DNA from: CAMFTQ01 sp051881615
GTDB taxonomy: Bacteria > Bacillota > Clostridia > Oscillospirales > Acutalibacteraceae
Direction of reading: 5' to 3'
NCBI GenBank assembly: GCA_051881615.1
Contig: JBJEQF010000011.1
Location: forward strand, 1-64,000
Length of the DNA stretch: 64,000 nt
The translations under genes were made by a program, and so were the position numbers. The notes beneath the pieces were generated by a model that ran no database searches, was not told the DNA's origin, and saw only the letters and a list, made by a program, of their open reading frames with translations. Positions 5,911 to 14,267 of this stretch are shown here, piece after piece; position 1 is the stretch's first letter, and every line of letters begins with the position of its first letter.

Positions 5911-6977
5911 CATTCAATTATATGATCGCAATAAACGCATACCTCTTTACCGTTTTCAATGCGGACGGTATTCGGCAGGTACTGCTCCTGTGCTGTTATG
6001 CATCTTTCGTTACTGCAACGCTTGTCAGAGGTTGCTGTGCTTTCATTTTCGCACAGTGTCAGCTCGCCGTTTAAAAGTAAAAGTATCAGCGCCATTCTGC
6101 CGTACATACCGTAAACAGCTTGCTCAAAGTAGCAGGCTCTTTTGTCATCGTCAACCTCAACAGTGATTTCGTCAACACGGGGGAGGGGATGAAGAATAAT
6201 CATATCGTCCTTAGCGTACTTCATTTTGTCAGCGTCAAGCACGTAAATTCCCTTTTGCGACTGATATTCCTCTTCACTTGCAAAGCGTTCACGCTGAATT
6301 CTCGTCATATAAAGCACGTCAAGCTCAGATATTGCATCCTTTAGGTTATCAACCTCAATGTATTCACAGCCTGCTTTATTCATAACCTCTTTTATATAAT
6401 CGGGCACAGATAATTCTTTGTTAGAAATAAGCACGAAGCTGTTGCCCTCAAAATGCGACATTGTTTTGATAAGTGAGTGAACCGTTCTGCCGTTTTTGAG
6501 GTCGCCGCAAAGACCGATTTTCAAATGGTCAAGTCTGCCCTTTTCGTGCCAAAGGGTTACAACATCGGTAAGAGTCTGCGTCGGGTGAAAATGGCCGCCG
6601 TCACCGCCGTTTATTACAGGCACACTGCTGAAAATTGAAGCCGCCCTTGCAGAGCCCTCTGACGGATGGCGCATAGCAATAATATCGGCATAGCCGCTTA
6701 CTACCTTTATAGTGTCCTTAAGGCTTTCTCCCTTAGCAACGGACGAGTTCATCGGATTGTCAAAGCCGATAGTCCTGCCGCCAAGACGAAGCATTGCAGT
6801 CTGAAACGACATCTGCGTTCTTGTTGACGGCTCGTAAAAGAGCGTAGCTAATATTTTGCCTTTGCAGGCTTCGCTGTATTTCTCGGGATTTTCCATTATT
6901 TTGCCTGCAAGCTCAATAATTTTGTAAAGCTGTGAAACAGACAAGTCCTCTAAATCAATAATATGACAACTGCTCAT
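5910..6977 (-). CDS. pyrB: Aspartate carbamoyltransferase with PyrI-like C-terminal zinc tail
   Basis: PyrB joins carbamoyl phosphate to aspartate in the committed step of pyrimidine synthesis. The first ~305 residues are a standard catalytic chain: FYEPSTRTQMSF binds carbamoyl phosphate, with GESLKDT, RHPSEG, HPTQTLTD and HPLPRVDEI. The remaining ~45 residues are unusual. They hold C-x4-C (CSNERC) and, 20 residues later, CVYC, the cysteine pattern of the zinc domain of the regulatory chain PyrI, but without PyrI's nucleotide-binding domain. The ATG at 6977 follows GGAGG at 6-base spacing and opens the family N-terminus; a longer frame to 7094 is non-coding leader. No other pyr genes are nearby. 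Zinc binding and its effect on assembly are inferred. Confidence 0.93.
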   Translation of the reverse strand: MSSCHIIDLEDLSVSQLYKIIELAGKIMENPEKYSEACKGKILATLFYEPSTRTQMSFQTAMLRLGGRTIGFDNPMNSSVAKGESLKDTIKVVSGYADIIAMRHPSEGSARAASIFSSVPVINGGDGGHFHPTQTLTDVVTLWHEKGRLDHLKIGLCGDLKNGRTVHSLIKTMSHFEGNSFVLISNKELSVPDYIKEVMNKAGCEYIEVDNLKDAISELDVLYMTRIQRERFASEEEYQSQKGIYVLDADKMKYAKDDMIILHPLPRVDEITVEVDDDKRACYFEQAVYGMYGRMALILLLLNGELTLCENESTATSDKRCSNERCITAQEQYLPNTVRIENGKEVCVYCDHIIE

Positions 6978-7084
6978 TTCAACCTCCGAGTTTTTGTTAT
7001 ATATTCTATTATATTCTATCAAAAAAAGTCGGATATTACAAGTGCAGATAAAAACATTTGAAAATAAACAGCAAAAAATCACAT

Positions 7085-7115
7085 AAAAAAACAAAGGGCG
7101 GAATTTCTCCGCCCT
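7085..7115 (-). terminator. Intrinsic terminator of the V-ATPase operon
   Basis: On the minus strand AGGGCGGA pairs with TCCGCCCT and is followed by TTTGTTTTTT. It sits just after the last ATPase gene, so pyrB, 100 bp further on, needs its own promoter. Confidence 0.85.
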
Positions 7116-7135
7116 AAATTAACCGTAAACAAACA

Positions 7136-7762
7136 TTATTCCTGTTCTGCCTTTAGCTTATTTCTCTTGATAACCTTCAGTCTGCCGAATTCCTCTCTGT
7201 CCTTTTCGTCAAGTGCGTCGGTTATGAATTTTATATCGGCTTCAAACTTTGGCAGAATAATATTTTTAAGTGCGTTTGCTCTTTTCTGCGTTTTCTTTAT
7301 TGCGTCGGCAAGTCTGTAAACGCTGTTTTCAATCTCGGCAAGCTCAGCTGTAAGCCGCTTTACCTCTGTGAATTTCAGATGTGCATCATCTAATATTGAG
7401 TTTGTTGCATTCAGTCCGTAGTGTAGCTCGTGGTCGTTGTCTTTGCCGATAGTCACAATAGGAATTTCTACGCCCATAACGCTTCTGTAGCTAAGCTCAA
7501 GACTGTTTTCAACAGGTATGGTGTACGAAATCTCCTCACAGTAGCCGAGCGTTATGTTAGCGTTCATCAGCATTTTGTAAGCCTGATCGTACGCTTCGTC
7601 AATTTTTTCCTGAATTGCGTTTGCCCTGTCGATAAGCGTCATCATTTCTCTTATTAGAATATTTCGCTTTTTGTCCATCAGGTCAAAGCCGATTTTAGCC
7701 AGAGCGTGAGATTTTTTTGTATTGATAAGATTGCCCTTAGTAGGTATAGCCTGCAATGCCAT
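7136..7762 (-). CDS. ntpD: V-type ATP synthase subunit D
   Basis: Subunit D is the coiled-coil central rotor shaft that turns inside the A3B3 head. The 208-residue product starts with the family N-terminus (MALQAIPTKGNLI), has long helices at both ends, and carries the TIGKDNDHELHYGLNATNS-type middle. The ATG at 7762 lies 9 bases after AGAGGG; a TTG at 7771 is in frame but has no room for a ribosome-binding site. It starts 5 bases beyond the ntpB stop and is the last gene of the operon. Confidence 0.93.
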   Translation of the reverse strand: MALQAIPTKGNLINTKKSHALAKIGFDLMDKKRNILIREMMTLIDRANAIQEKIDEAYDQAYKMLMNANITLGYCEEISYTIPVENSLELSYRSVMGVEIPIVTIGKDNDHELHYGLNATNSILDDAHLKFTEVKRLTAELAEIENSVYRLADAIKKTQKRANALKNIILPKFEADIKFITDALDEKDREEFGRLKVIKRNKLKAEQE

Positions 7763-7767
7763 TATAC

Positions 7768-9144
7768 TCAACCCTCTTTAAGATACTTGTCAAGAATTGC
7801 GTTATCAACTCGGTCAAGCTCGTTTCTCGGCAGTGTTGAGAGCAGCTTCCAGCCGAGGTCAAGGCTTTCTTCAATTCTGCGGTTTTCGTTAAAGCCCTGA
7901 TTTACAAAATGCTCCTCAAACAGCTTGCCGAATTCTATATACTTTTTGTCAATGGGGGAAAGCTCCTCCTCGCCGATAACAGAGGCAAGCGAGCGAGCTT
8001 CAATTACCCTTGCATATGAAGCAAAAAGCTGATTTGCAAGCGGTGAATGATCCTCACGTGTATAGCCCTCGCCGATACCGTCCTTCATAAGACGTGACAG
8101 TGACGGCAGAACGTTTACAGGCGGATAAAGTCCCTTGCCCTGTAAATTTCTGTCAAGCACAATCTGTCCCTCTGTGATGTAGCCTGTCAGGTCGGGAACA
8201 GGGTGCGTAATATCGTCATTCGGCATTGTAAGAATCGGAATCTGCGTAACAGAACCGCTGTGACCTTTAATCATACCAGCTCTTTCGTAAAGCGAAGCAA
8301 GGTCAGAGTAAAGATAGCCTGGATAACCCTTTCTGCCGGGGATTTCACCCTTTGACGAGCTGAATTCTCGCAGTGCTTCGGCATATGACGTCATATCCGT
8401 CATAATTACAAGAATGTGCATATCAAGCTCAAACGCAAGGTATTCCGCAATAGTCAGCGCACAACGAGGGGTCAGCGTTCTTTCAATGATAGGGTCGTTT
8501 GAAAGATTTAAAAGCATTACAACGTGCGACAATACTCCGCTTTCCTCAAAGCTCTTTTTAAAATACTGCGCAACGTCATTTTTAACGCCCATAGCGGCAA
8601 AAACAACTGCGAAGTTATCCTTTGTTGCACCTGCGATTTTTGCCTGCCTTACAATCTGAACAGCAAGCTCGTTGTGCTTCATACCTGAGCCTGAAAAAAT
8701 CGGTAGCTTCTGACCTCTGATGAGCGTCATAAGCGTGTCGATAGTTGAAATACCTGTGTTGATGTAGTTTCTAGGATAAACTCGTGAAACGGGGTTTATA
8801 GGCGTTCCGTTGATGTTTGCCTTTTTAACAGGGAATATACTGCCCAGTCCGTCAATCGGATCGCCCTTGCCGTCAAGCACACGGCCGATAATTTCGGGTG
8901 AGAGCTTCATTTCCATAGGACGGCCTGTCAGACGAGTTTTTGTGTTTTTAAGAGAAATTCCTCTTGTACCCTCAAAAACCTGAACTACAATTCTGTCGCC
9001 CTCAATCTGCACAACTCTGCCTTGTCTTGCTGTACCGTTTTCAAGCCTTAACTCTACAATTTCTTCATAGGAAACGCCTGTTACGCCGTCAATTACAACA
9101 AGCGAGCCGTTTATCTCTTTAACGCCCACGTAATCAATAATCAT
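7768..9144 (-). CDS. ntpB: V-type ATP synthase subunit B (beta chain)
   Basis: This is the non-catalytic nucleotide-site subunit that alternates with A in the hexameric head. The 458-residue length is usual. Typical segments are GRVLDGKGDPIDG, YPRNYINTGISTID and PIFSGSGMKHNELA; the degenerate P-loop in the last one marks B rather than A. DMTSYAEALRE and GRKGYPGY follow. The ATG at 9144 has AAGGAGGG upstream; an upstream in-frame ATG at 9189 would overlap ntpA. It lies 13 bases after the ntpA stop. Confidence 0.96.
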   Translation of the reverse strand: MIIDYVGVKEINGSLVVIDGVTGVSYEEIVELRLENGTARQGRVVQIEGDRIVVQVFEGTRGISLKNTKTRLTGRPMEMKLSPEIIGRVLDGKGDPIDGLGSIFPVKKANINGTPINPVSRVYPRNYINTGISTIDTLMTLIRGQKLPIFSGSGMKHNELAVQIVRQAKIAGATKDNFAVVFAAMGVKNDVAQYFKKSFEESGVLSHVVMLLNLSNDPIIERTLTPRCALTIAEYLAFELDMHILVIMTDMTSYAEALREFSSSKGEIPGRKGYPGYLYSDLASLYERAGMIKGHSGSVTQIPILTMPNDDITHPVPDLTGYITEGQIVLDRNLQGKGLYPPVNVLPSLSRLMKDGIGEGYTREDHSPLANQLFASYARVIEARSLASVIGEEELSPIDKKYIEFGKLFEEHFVNQGFNENRRIEESLDLGWKLLSTLPRNELDRVDNAILDKYLKEG

Positions 9145-9157
9145 CTGCGTTCCCTCC

Positions 9158-10915
9158 TTATGCGTTAATTGACGACAGCTTTTCGTCAATCTCTTTTATA
9201 TATTCGTCAAACATATCAAGGCGGTTGTTCGGAATATCGTATTTCATTTTTGTAAGCTTGTCAAAAAGTCCAAGCTCCGTAATTTTTGAAATCGGCACAG
9301 CCAAAGAAATGATATGTGCCGCTTTGTTGTAAAGATAAAGAATTGTTTTCATCATCAGCTTCTGCTTTTCAAGCGGTACGTATGTGTCCTCTGCGTGAAA
9401 AGCGTTCTGCTGTAAAAAGCCTACTCTGATAACCTTAGCTGTTTCGATAACAAGCTTCTGGTCATCGGGGAGAACGTCAGCGCCGATGAGCTTTACAATC
9501 TCCATCAGCCTGCTTTCCTCCTGTAAAAGGGAAGAGATTTTCTGTCTGTACCTTATAAAGTCAGAGCCGAGGTTTTTGTAAAACCAAGGGTCTAAGTCGG
9601 TAAAATATTCGCTGTAGCTGTCCATCCAGTTGATAGCAGGATAATGCCTTGAATAAGCAAGCGACTTGTCAAGCGCCCAGAAGCAGCGGATAAATCTCTT
9701 TGTGTTCTGCGTAACAGGCTCACTGAAGTCAGCACCCTGCGGAGAAACTGCGCCGATAATTGTAACAGAGCCTTCGCCGCCGCTTAATACCTCGGCACGT
9801 CCTGCTCGCTCGTAAAACTCAGACAGTCTTGACGGCAGATAGGCAGGGAAGCCCTCCTCGGCAGGCATCTCTTCAAGTCTGCCGCTTATCTCACGCAGAG
9901 CCTCTGCCCAGCGTGAGGTGGAGTCAGCCATAATTGCCACGTGATAACCCATATCACGATAATATTCGGCAAGCGTAATTCCTGTGTAGATAGATGCCTC
10001 ACGTGCAGCTACCGGCATATTTGAAGTGTTTGCAATAAGCACCGTTCTGTCTGTCATAGGTCTGTTTGACTTCGGGTCGATAAGCTCGCTGAATTCGTCA
10101 AGCACCTGACTCATCTCGTTTCCACGCTCACCGCAGCCGACATATACGATAATATCAGCGTCACACCACTTTGCAAGCTGATGCTGTGTCATCGTTTTGC
10201 CTGTGCCGAAGCCGCCGGGGATTGCCGCTGTTCCGCCCTTTGAGATAGGGAAGAGTGTGTCTATAATTCTTTGTCCTGTAATAAGCGGAACAGACGAGGA
10301 TAAGCGTTCCTTTACAGGACGAGGAGTTCTGATAGGCCATTTCTGACAGAGCGACAGCTCGTGAATATTTCCAAAATCGTCCCTGAGCTTTACAACAGTG
10401 TCGAACAGCTTATACTGACCGCTTTTTTTAATCTCTGTAACCTCGCCCTTTAAATCGGGACTTACCATACATCTATGCTCTATTATATCTGTTTCGGGGA
10501 TAGTCGCATAAATATCACCGCCGACAAGTTTGTCGCCAACCTTTACTGTAACGGTGACGTCCCACAGCTTTTCTGTGTCAAGTGACGGAACACTTGAGCC
10601 TCTTTTGATAAACGCACCCGACTGTTCCTCTATAGCCTTTAACGGTCTTTCAATTCCGTCAAAAATGTTGTCAATAATACCGGGTCCGAGCAGAACGTTC
10701 ATCGGCGCACCTGTGCCTGTGACAGGGTCGCCCGGCATAAGTCCCGTTGTTTCCTCGTAAACCTGAATAGTTGTTGATTTGTCTGTGATGCCGATAACCT
10801 CGCCGACAAGCTTTTCTTTGCCTACATAGACCATCTCCATCATAGAAAAGCAGGAGGCGTTTTTAACGGTAACAACAGGTCCGTTAATTCCGAATATAAC
10901 ATTGTTGTTTTCCAT
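9158..10915 (-). CDS. ntpA: V-type ATP synthase subunit A (catalytic alpha chain)
   Basis: Subunit A hydrolyses or makes ATP in the V1 head. The 585-residue product has the intact Walker A GGFGTGKT near residue 230, the catalytic region CGERGNEM, DSTSRWAEALREISGRLEEMP, and the V/A-specific insert before the nucleotide domain (LWDVTVTVKVGDKL). The start at 10915 (MENNNVIFGINGPVV) matches the family N-terminus and follows GAGGGTGGTG; the upstream in-frame start at 10954 would overlap ntpE. Three bases separate it from ntpE. Confidence 0.97.
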   Translation of the reverse strand: MENNNVIFGINGPVVTVKNASCFSMMEMVYVGKEKLVGEVIGITDKSTTIQVYEETTGLMPGDPVTGTGAPMNVLLGPGIIDNIFDGIERPLKAIEEQSGAFIKRGSSVPSLDTEKLWDVTVTVKVGDKLVGGDIYATIPETDIIEHRCMVSPDLKGEVTEIKKSGQYKLFDTVVKLRDDFGNIHELSLCQKWPIRTPRPVKERLSSSVPLITGQRIIDTLFPISKGGTAAIPGGFGTGKTMTQHQLAKWCDADIIVYVGCGERGNEMSQVLDEFSELIDPKSNRPMTDRTVLIANTSNMPVAAREASIYTGITLAEYYRDMGYHVAIMADSTSRWAEALREISGRLEEMPAEEGFPAYLPSRLSEFYERAGRAEVLSGGEGSVTIIGAVSPQGADFSEPVTQNTKRFIRCFWALDKSLAYSRHYPAINWMDSYSEYFTDLDPWFYKNLGSDFIRYRQKISSLLQEESRLMEIVKLIGADVLPDDQKLVIETAKVIRVGFLQQNAFHAEDTYVPLEKQKLMMKTILYLYNKAAHIISLAVPISKITELGLFDKLTKMKYDIPNNRLDMFDEYIKEIDEKLSSINA

Positions 10916-10917
10916 TT

Positions 10918-11511
10918 TTACACCACCCTCAAGGTCGAATTTTCGGCAAACCACTTTTCCTGCTCTGACAGCCTGCTGTCGAGCGTTTCGTCAATAATTA
11001 TCGACAGCTCCTCACAGAAACAGCGAAAGCCGCCAAGCTGTATATCGTTTGCAGCTTTGATTTCTGTTCCTTTACCAAAGTACTCTGCAAGCGTTTTTGC
11101 AAACTCTGTATCGTCCTGCTTTACAAAAAGTACGCACGACTTACCGTTTACAAGCTCTGACGCTTTTTTTGCATTTGCAATCAGCTTTTCCTTGTACTCA
11201 TTTGTTTTGCTGTAATCAAGGAGTTTTTTTCTGACCTTGCAGAATATTTCATCTGTCATTTCTTTTCTGCGAGAAAAAAGCTGCATTTTAGCTTCCTGCT
11301 CACGTCTTGCAAGCTGACTTGTTATCTGCGTTTTTTTAGATGCAATTTCGCTCTGGATAATGTTGTAGGCTTCCTTTAAGCCTTCCTCCTCGGCTTTTTT
11401 CAGCTCGTCTGCCTTGAACTGCTCAACCTCGGAAATCATCTGCTCCTTTTGCTGTTTTGCGTACTTTTCAATAGCAGACAAAAAGCTGTTTGTTTTTTTG
11501 GCATTTTCCAT
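10918..11511 (-). CDS. ntpE: V-type ATP synthase subunit E (peripheral stalk)
   Basis: Subunit E pairs with the G/H-type subunit to form the stalk holding the head still. The 197-residue protein has a long charged coiled coil over the first ~100 residues and a compact C-terminal domain with GGFRCFCEELSIIIDETLDSRL, the conserved region of the family. The ATG at 11511 follows GAGGT. It lies between subunits F and A in the order usual for this operon type. Confidence 0.88.
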   Translation of the reverse strand: MENAKKTNSFLSAIEKYAKQQKEQMISEVEQFKADELKKAEEEGLKEAYNIIQSEIASKKTQITSQLARREQEAKMQLFSRRKEMTDEIFCKVRKKLLDYSKTNEYKEKLIANAKKASELVNGKSCVLFVKQDDTEFAKTLAEYFGKGTEIKAANDIQLGGFRCFCEELSIIIDETLDSRLSEQEKWFAENSTLRVV

Positions 11512-11548
11512 AACAATACCTCATAACGTAATAAAATATAAAGACGCA

Positions 11549-11860
11549 TCAGTTCATTTTTACGCCGATAGCGTCCTGAACATATTTTGTGATACTGTCC
11601 TTAGTACGGCCGTTTCCGTGTCTGTCGGGGATTTCTACAATCAACGGCTGCTTGCGGTTTAGCTTTAAGTCATAGATAAGCTCGGGACAAAGAGAAACAA
11701 GTCGCTCTGTCATAAGTATAACTGCTACGTCCTTCATCTCCATAGCCTTTTTAAGCTCACGTCTTACCTCGTCGTCCTTGTGAATTACTACGCCCTCAAT
11801 TCCGGCAAGGCGCATCCCCATCATAGTATCAACGTTATCACTGATTAAATAAAATTTCAT
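11549..11860 (-). CDS. ntpG: V-type ATP synthase subunit F
   Basis: Subunit F binds the rotor shaft D in the central stalk. The 103-residue product begins MKFYLISDNVDTMMGMRLAG, the characteristic DxxTxxGxxLAG-type motif, and has a Rossmann-like core with VILMTERL and VEIPDRHG. It starts 2 bases after the subunit K stop and ends 37 bases before subunit E. The gene is named ntpG in enterococci and atpF in other schemes. Confidence 0.9.
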   Translation of the reverse strand: MKFYLISDNVDTMMGMRLAGIEGVVIHKDDEVRRELKKAMEMKDVAVILMTERLVSLCPELIYDLKLNRKQPLIVEIPDRHGNGRTKDSITKYVQDAIGVKMN

Positions 11861-11862
11861 TT

Positions 11863-12282
11863 TTATCCCAGCTTTGACAAAATCATAATTGAAATAAGCA
11901 TACCGTAAAGCGCACAGCCTTCACCTAAAGCAACAAAGATGATAGATTTACCAAAGTTTTTCGGATCCTCGCTTGTTGCACCGATAGCCGCCGGAGCAGC
12001 ACCGCCTACGGCAATTCCGCCGCCTATACAGGAAAGACCGGTTGCAATACCTGCACCGATAAGTCCCATACCCATATCGCCCGAAGCGGCCGTTTCGCCT
12101 GCGGCATTGGCAAGCATAGGTACGGCAAAGCAAATTGCAAAAACAGCGCAGAATGAAGCTATCTGCATCAAAACTGTAGTTTTCGGACTTTTGCCTTTTT
12201 CAAATGCCTTGACAGCAATAACTACCGAAAGCACAAGGAACACGACAGGGAACGCCAACATAACAAAATCAAGAATACTCAT
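11863..12282 (-). CDS. ntpK: V-type ATP synthase membrane rotor subunit K (c subunit)
   Basis: This 139-residue proteolipid has four predicted membrane helices. The second hairpin is the canonical one: GLSCIGGGIAVGGAAPAAIG in helix 3 and FVALGEGCALYG in helix 4, with the ion-binding Glu. The first hairpin (residues ~5-60) has no acidic residue, so there is one carboxylate per four helices. The residue after the Glu is Gly rather than Ser/Thr, so a Na+ site is not obvious and proton coupling is at least as likely. The ATG at 12282 follows GGAGG; an earlier in-frame start at 12297 would overlap the Shine-Dalgarno site. Confidence 0.92.
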   Translation of the reverse strand: MSILDFVMLAFPVVFLVLSVVIAVKAFEKGKSPKTTVLMQIASFCAVFAICFAVPMLANAAGETAASGDMGMGLIGAGIATGLSCIGGGIAVGGAAPAAIGATSEDPKNFGKSIIFVALGEGCALYGMLISIMILSKLG

Positions 12283-12300
12283 AAAAAAGACCTCCAAAAT

Positions 12301-14223
12301 TTATTCTTCTATATTTACCTTAACAGGAGTAAAGGCTTTGCCGTCGCCCACATAGAAGCGGCTGAACATCTCGTAATACTCAAGTCTTAATACCTGAATA
12401 CCTACAAGTAACGCTTCAAGTGCCATAACGATTATGTTGCCGATTACTACTGTTATAATATATCCTGTGCCGCCAATCATCTGCGCCAGAACAAATACAA
12501 CCTCCATCATACCTGCGTGAACAAGCACAAATGCGCCTACTCGCAAAAAGCTCATTGTATTTGTAACGTAGCTTAAAACAATCTCAAAGCACTCAAAAAA
12601 GTTTTCGACTATAAATCCGCCCCAGCTTTTCGGCTGCCAGTTTTTATCGCCTGAAACAAGCTTTGACAGCGGTTCATTGAGGAAAACAAAGATAAACGGT
12701 ATAACAATCAGTCCGATTATATAAGCCGGTGAGAATACAGCTATCCCGAGCATCAGCTGACAAACAAGACCGACCGCCAGCGAGCCGTAGAAAATAAAGC
12801 CTGCAATTCCGTTTACGCCGAACAGCGCCTGACCGATTTGCCCTCGCTTAAAGCAGGAATAGATATTAAGACACATCGCAACAAGCACAAGCGCCATACC
12901 CAAGCCGACAGCGGAGTATATAATCGTGTTTGTATCCTGCGCCCGCATTACGTGAATAGGCTTTTCGTCCCAGCCGAAAATTGCTTTGTAAACAGGGTTT
13001 AAAACGTCCTCATAGCCGAACACACTGCCGAACACAAAGCCCATAACGGTTGAGCATATCGAACAGGGGATAAGGATTTTGCCTATTGGCATTTTTCTTA
13101 CCTTCCACATAATGAGTGCGGCTATAAGAAGAAGTATTCCGTGTCCCACGTCACCGAACATCACGCCGAAAAGTATTGAATACGTCAGCGCAATAAACTT
13201 AGTCGGGTCAAGCTCGTTGTATCTCGGCAAGCCGTACATCTGCGTGTAAAACTCAAACGGACGTGCTAAAAATGCGTTTTTAAGCTTAACAGGCGGCATA
13301 TGGTTTTTGTCATTACTGCCGTTTGTTATCTCAAATTCTACGCTTTCGATTTTTGAAAGGGAAGAGGAAAGCTCTTTTTCAAGCTCCTTGGGAATCCAGC
13401 CTACAAGAATAAAGCTGTTGTTGTACCTGCAGGCTCTTGAAGCTATAACGCTGTATGCGTTTAACTGCTCAAGCCTTGAATAGTACCTTAGAATTTCGGA
13501 GTAGTTTTCATCGATAAACCTGTCAAGCTCGTCCTGTGCAGTATATAGCTTTCGCTCTAAGTCAGGCAAAAGCTCCCTTTGCTGAGCGTTGTAATCATCG
13601 GGAGTGCCGTGCATACCCTCAATTTCATAATGCTCAAAGTAAAGTCCCGAGAAAATTCTGTCAATGTTACTGCTTTCTTCTATAGGAGAAATATAAACAC
13701 CCCAATAATGCGTATCGTCAACAGTACAGGGGAAGAACGTCACAAAGGGATTGTCCTCATAGGACTGTAGCTTTTCAAAGCTTTCCTTCGGAAGTCTGCC
13801 GAAGTTTGCCTTGATATATTCACAGGCAAAAACCTTGTCAAGCTCAACGTTAAGACCGCAGAAATGTCTTGTTTCTTCAATTAAACGTCTGCATTTTTCA
13901 ACGTCCTTTTCAGCCATCAGCTTTTGAGTGATCAGCTCTTCAATTTTATCGCCTGTCTTACCGCAATACTCCTTTAATTCCTCCAAGCTTGGTTCAAAGC
14001 CGTCTGTGCTTACTATTTTTCTTTTTATATTTGCAATATCAAGTGAGCCTTTGAACGCTTCCAAAATTTGAGTGTATTCGTTTTTGGCAGAAATCGGAAA
14101 GAAATTTCTTGTGTCTGAATAAAAGCTGTTCACATCATCAGGCTGAAAGCTCTCTGTTTTTCCGCAAAGCTCTGCTACCTGCCACAGTTTGTCAAGCATA
14201 CCGATAATGCTTATGAATTTCAT
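12301..14223 (-). CDS. ntpI: V-type ATP synthase subunit I (a subunit, stator)
   Basis: Subunit I forms the ion half-channels beside the c-ring and anchors the peripheral stalks. The N-terminal ~330 residues are cytosolic with coiled coil. The C-terminal half has about seven membrane helices, including GVMFGDVGHG and MSFLRVGAFVLVHAGMM, where the Arg is the expected channel residue. The start is unclear. The best Shine-Dalgarno site (GGAGGTG, 14245-14251) is placed for an ACG at 14236-14238, where the frame would read as the family N-terminus xAVAKMKF; the first ATG is at 14223, 21 bases from the site, and a GTG at 14247 lies inside it. I give the ATG conservatively. Confidence 0.9.
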   Translation of the reverse strand: MKFISIIGMLDKLWQVAELCGKTESFQPDDVNSFYSDTRNFFPISAKNEYTQILEAFKGSLDIANIKRKIVSTDGFEPSLEELKEYCGKTGDKIEELITQKLMAEKDVEKCRRLIEETRHFCGLNVELDKVFACEYIKANFGRLPKESFEKLQSYEDNPFVTFFPCTVDDTHYWGVYISPIEESSNIDRIFSGLYFEHYEIEGMHGTPDDYNAQQRELLPDLERKLYTAQDELDRFIDENYSEILRYYSRLEQLNAYSVIASRACRYNNSFILVGWIPKELEKELSSSLSKIESVEFEITNGSNDKNHMPPVKLKNAFLARPFEFYTQMYGLPRYNELDPTKFIALTYSILFGVMFGDVGHGILLLIAALIMWKVRKMPIGKILIPCSICSTVMGFVFGSVFGYEDVLNPVYKAIFGWDEKPIHVMRAQDTNTIIYSAVGLGMALVLVAMCLNIYSCFKRGQIGQALFGVNGIAGFIFYGSLAVGLVCQLMLGIAVFSPAYIIGLIVIPFIFVFLNEPLSKLVSGDKNWQPKSWGGFIVENFFECFEIVLSYVTNTMSFLRVGAFVLVHAGMMEVVFVLAQMIGGTGYIITVVIGNIIVMALEALLVGIQVLRLEYYEMFSRFYVGDGKAFTPVKVNIEE

Positions 14224-14267
14224 TTTTGCAACTGCCGTAAAAATCACCTCCGTAAGGGTAAAATATA

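Noticed and set aside
11939..12355. Long plus-strand open frame (about 138 codons) opposite the V-ATPase c subunit
   Set aside because: It is an antisense shadow of a Gly/Ala-rich gene, with no ribosome-binding site and no family resemblance.
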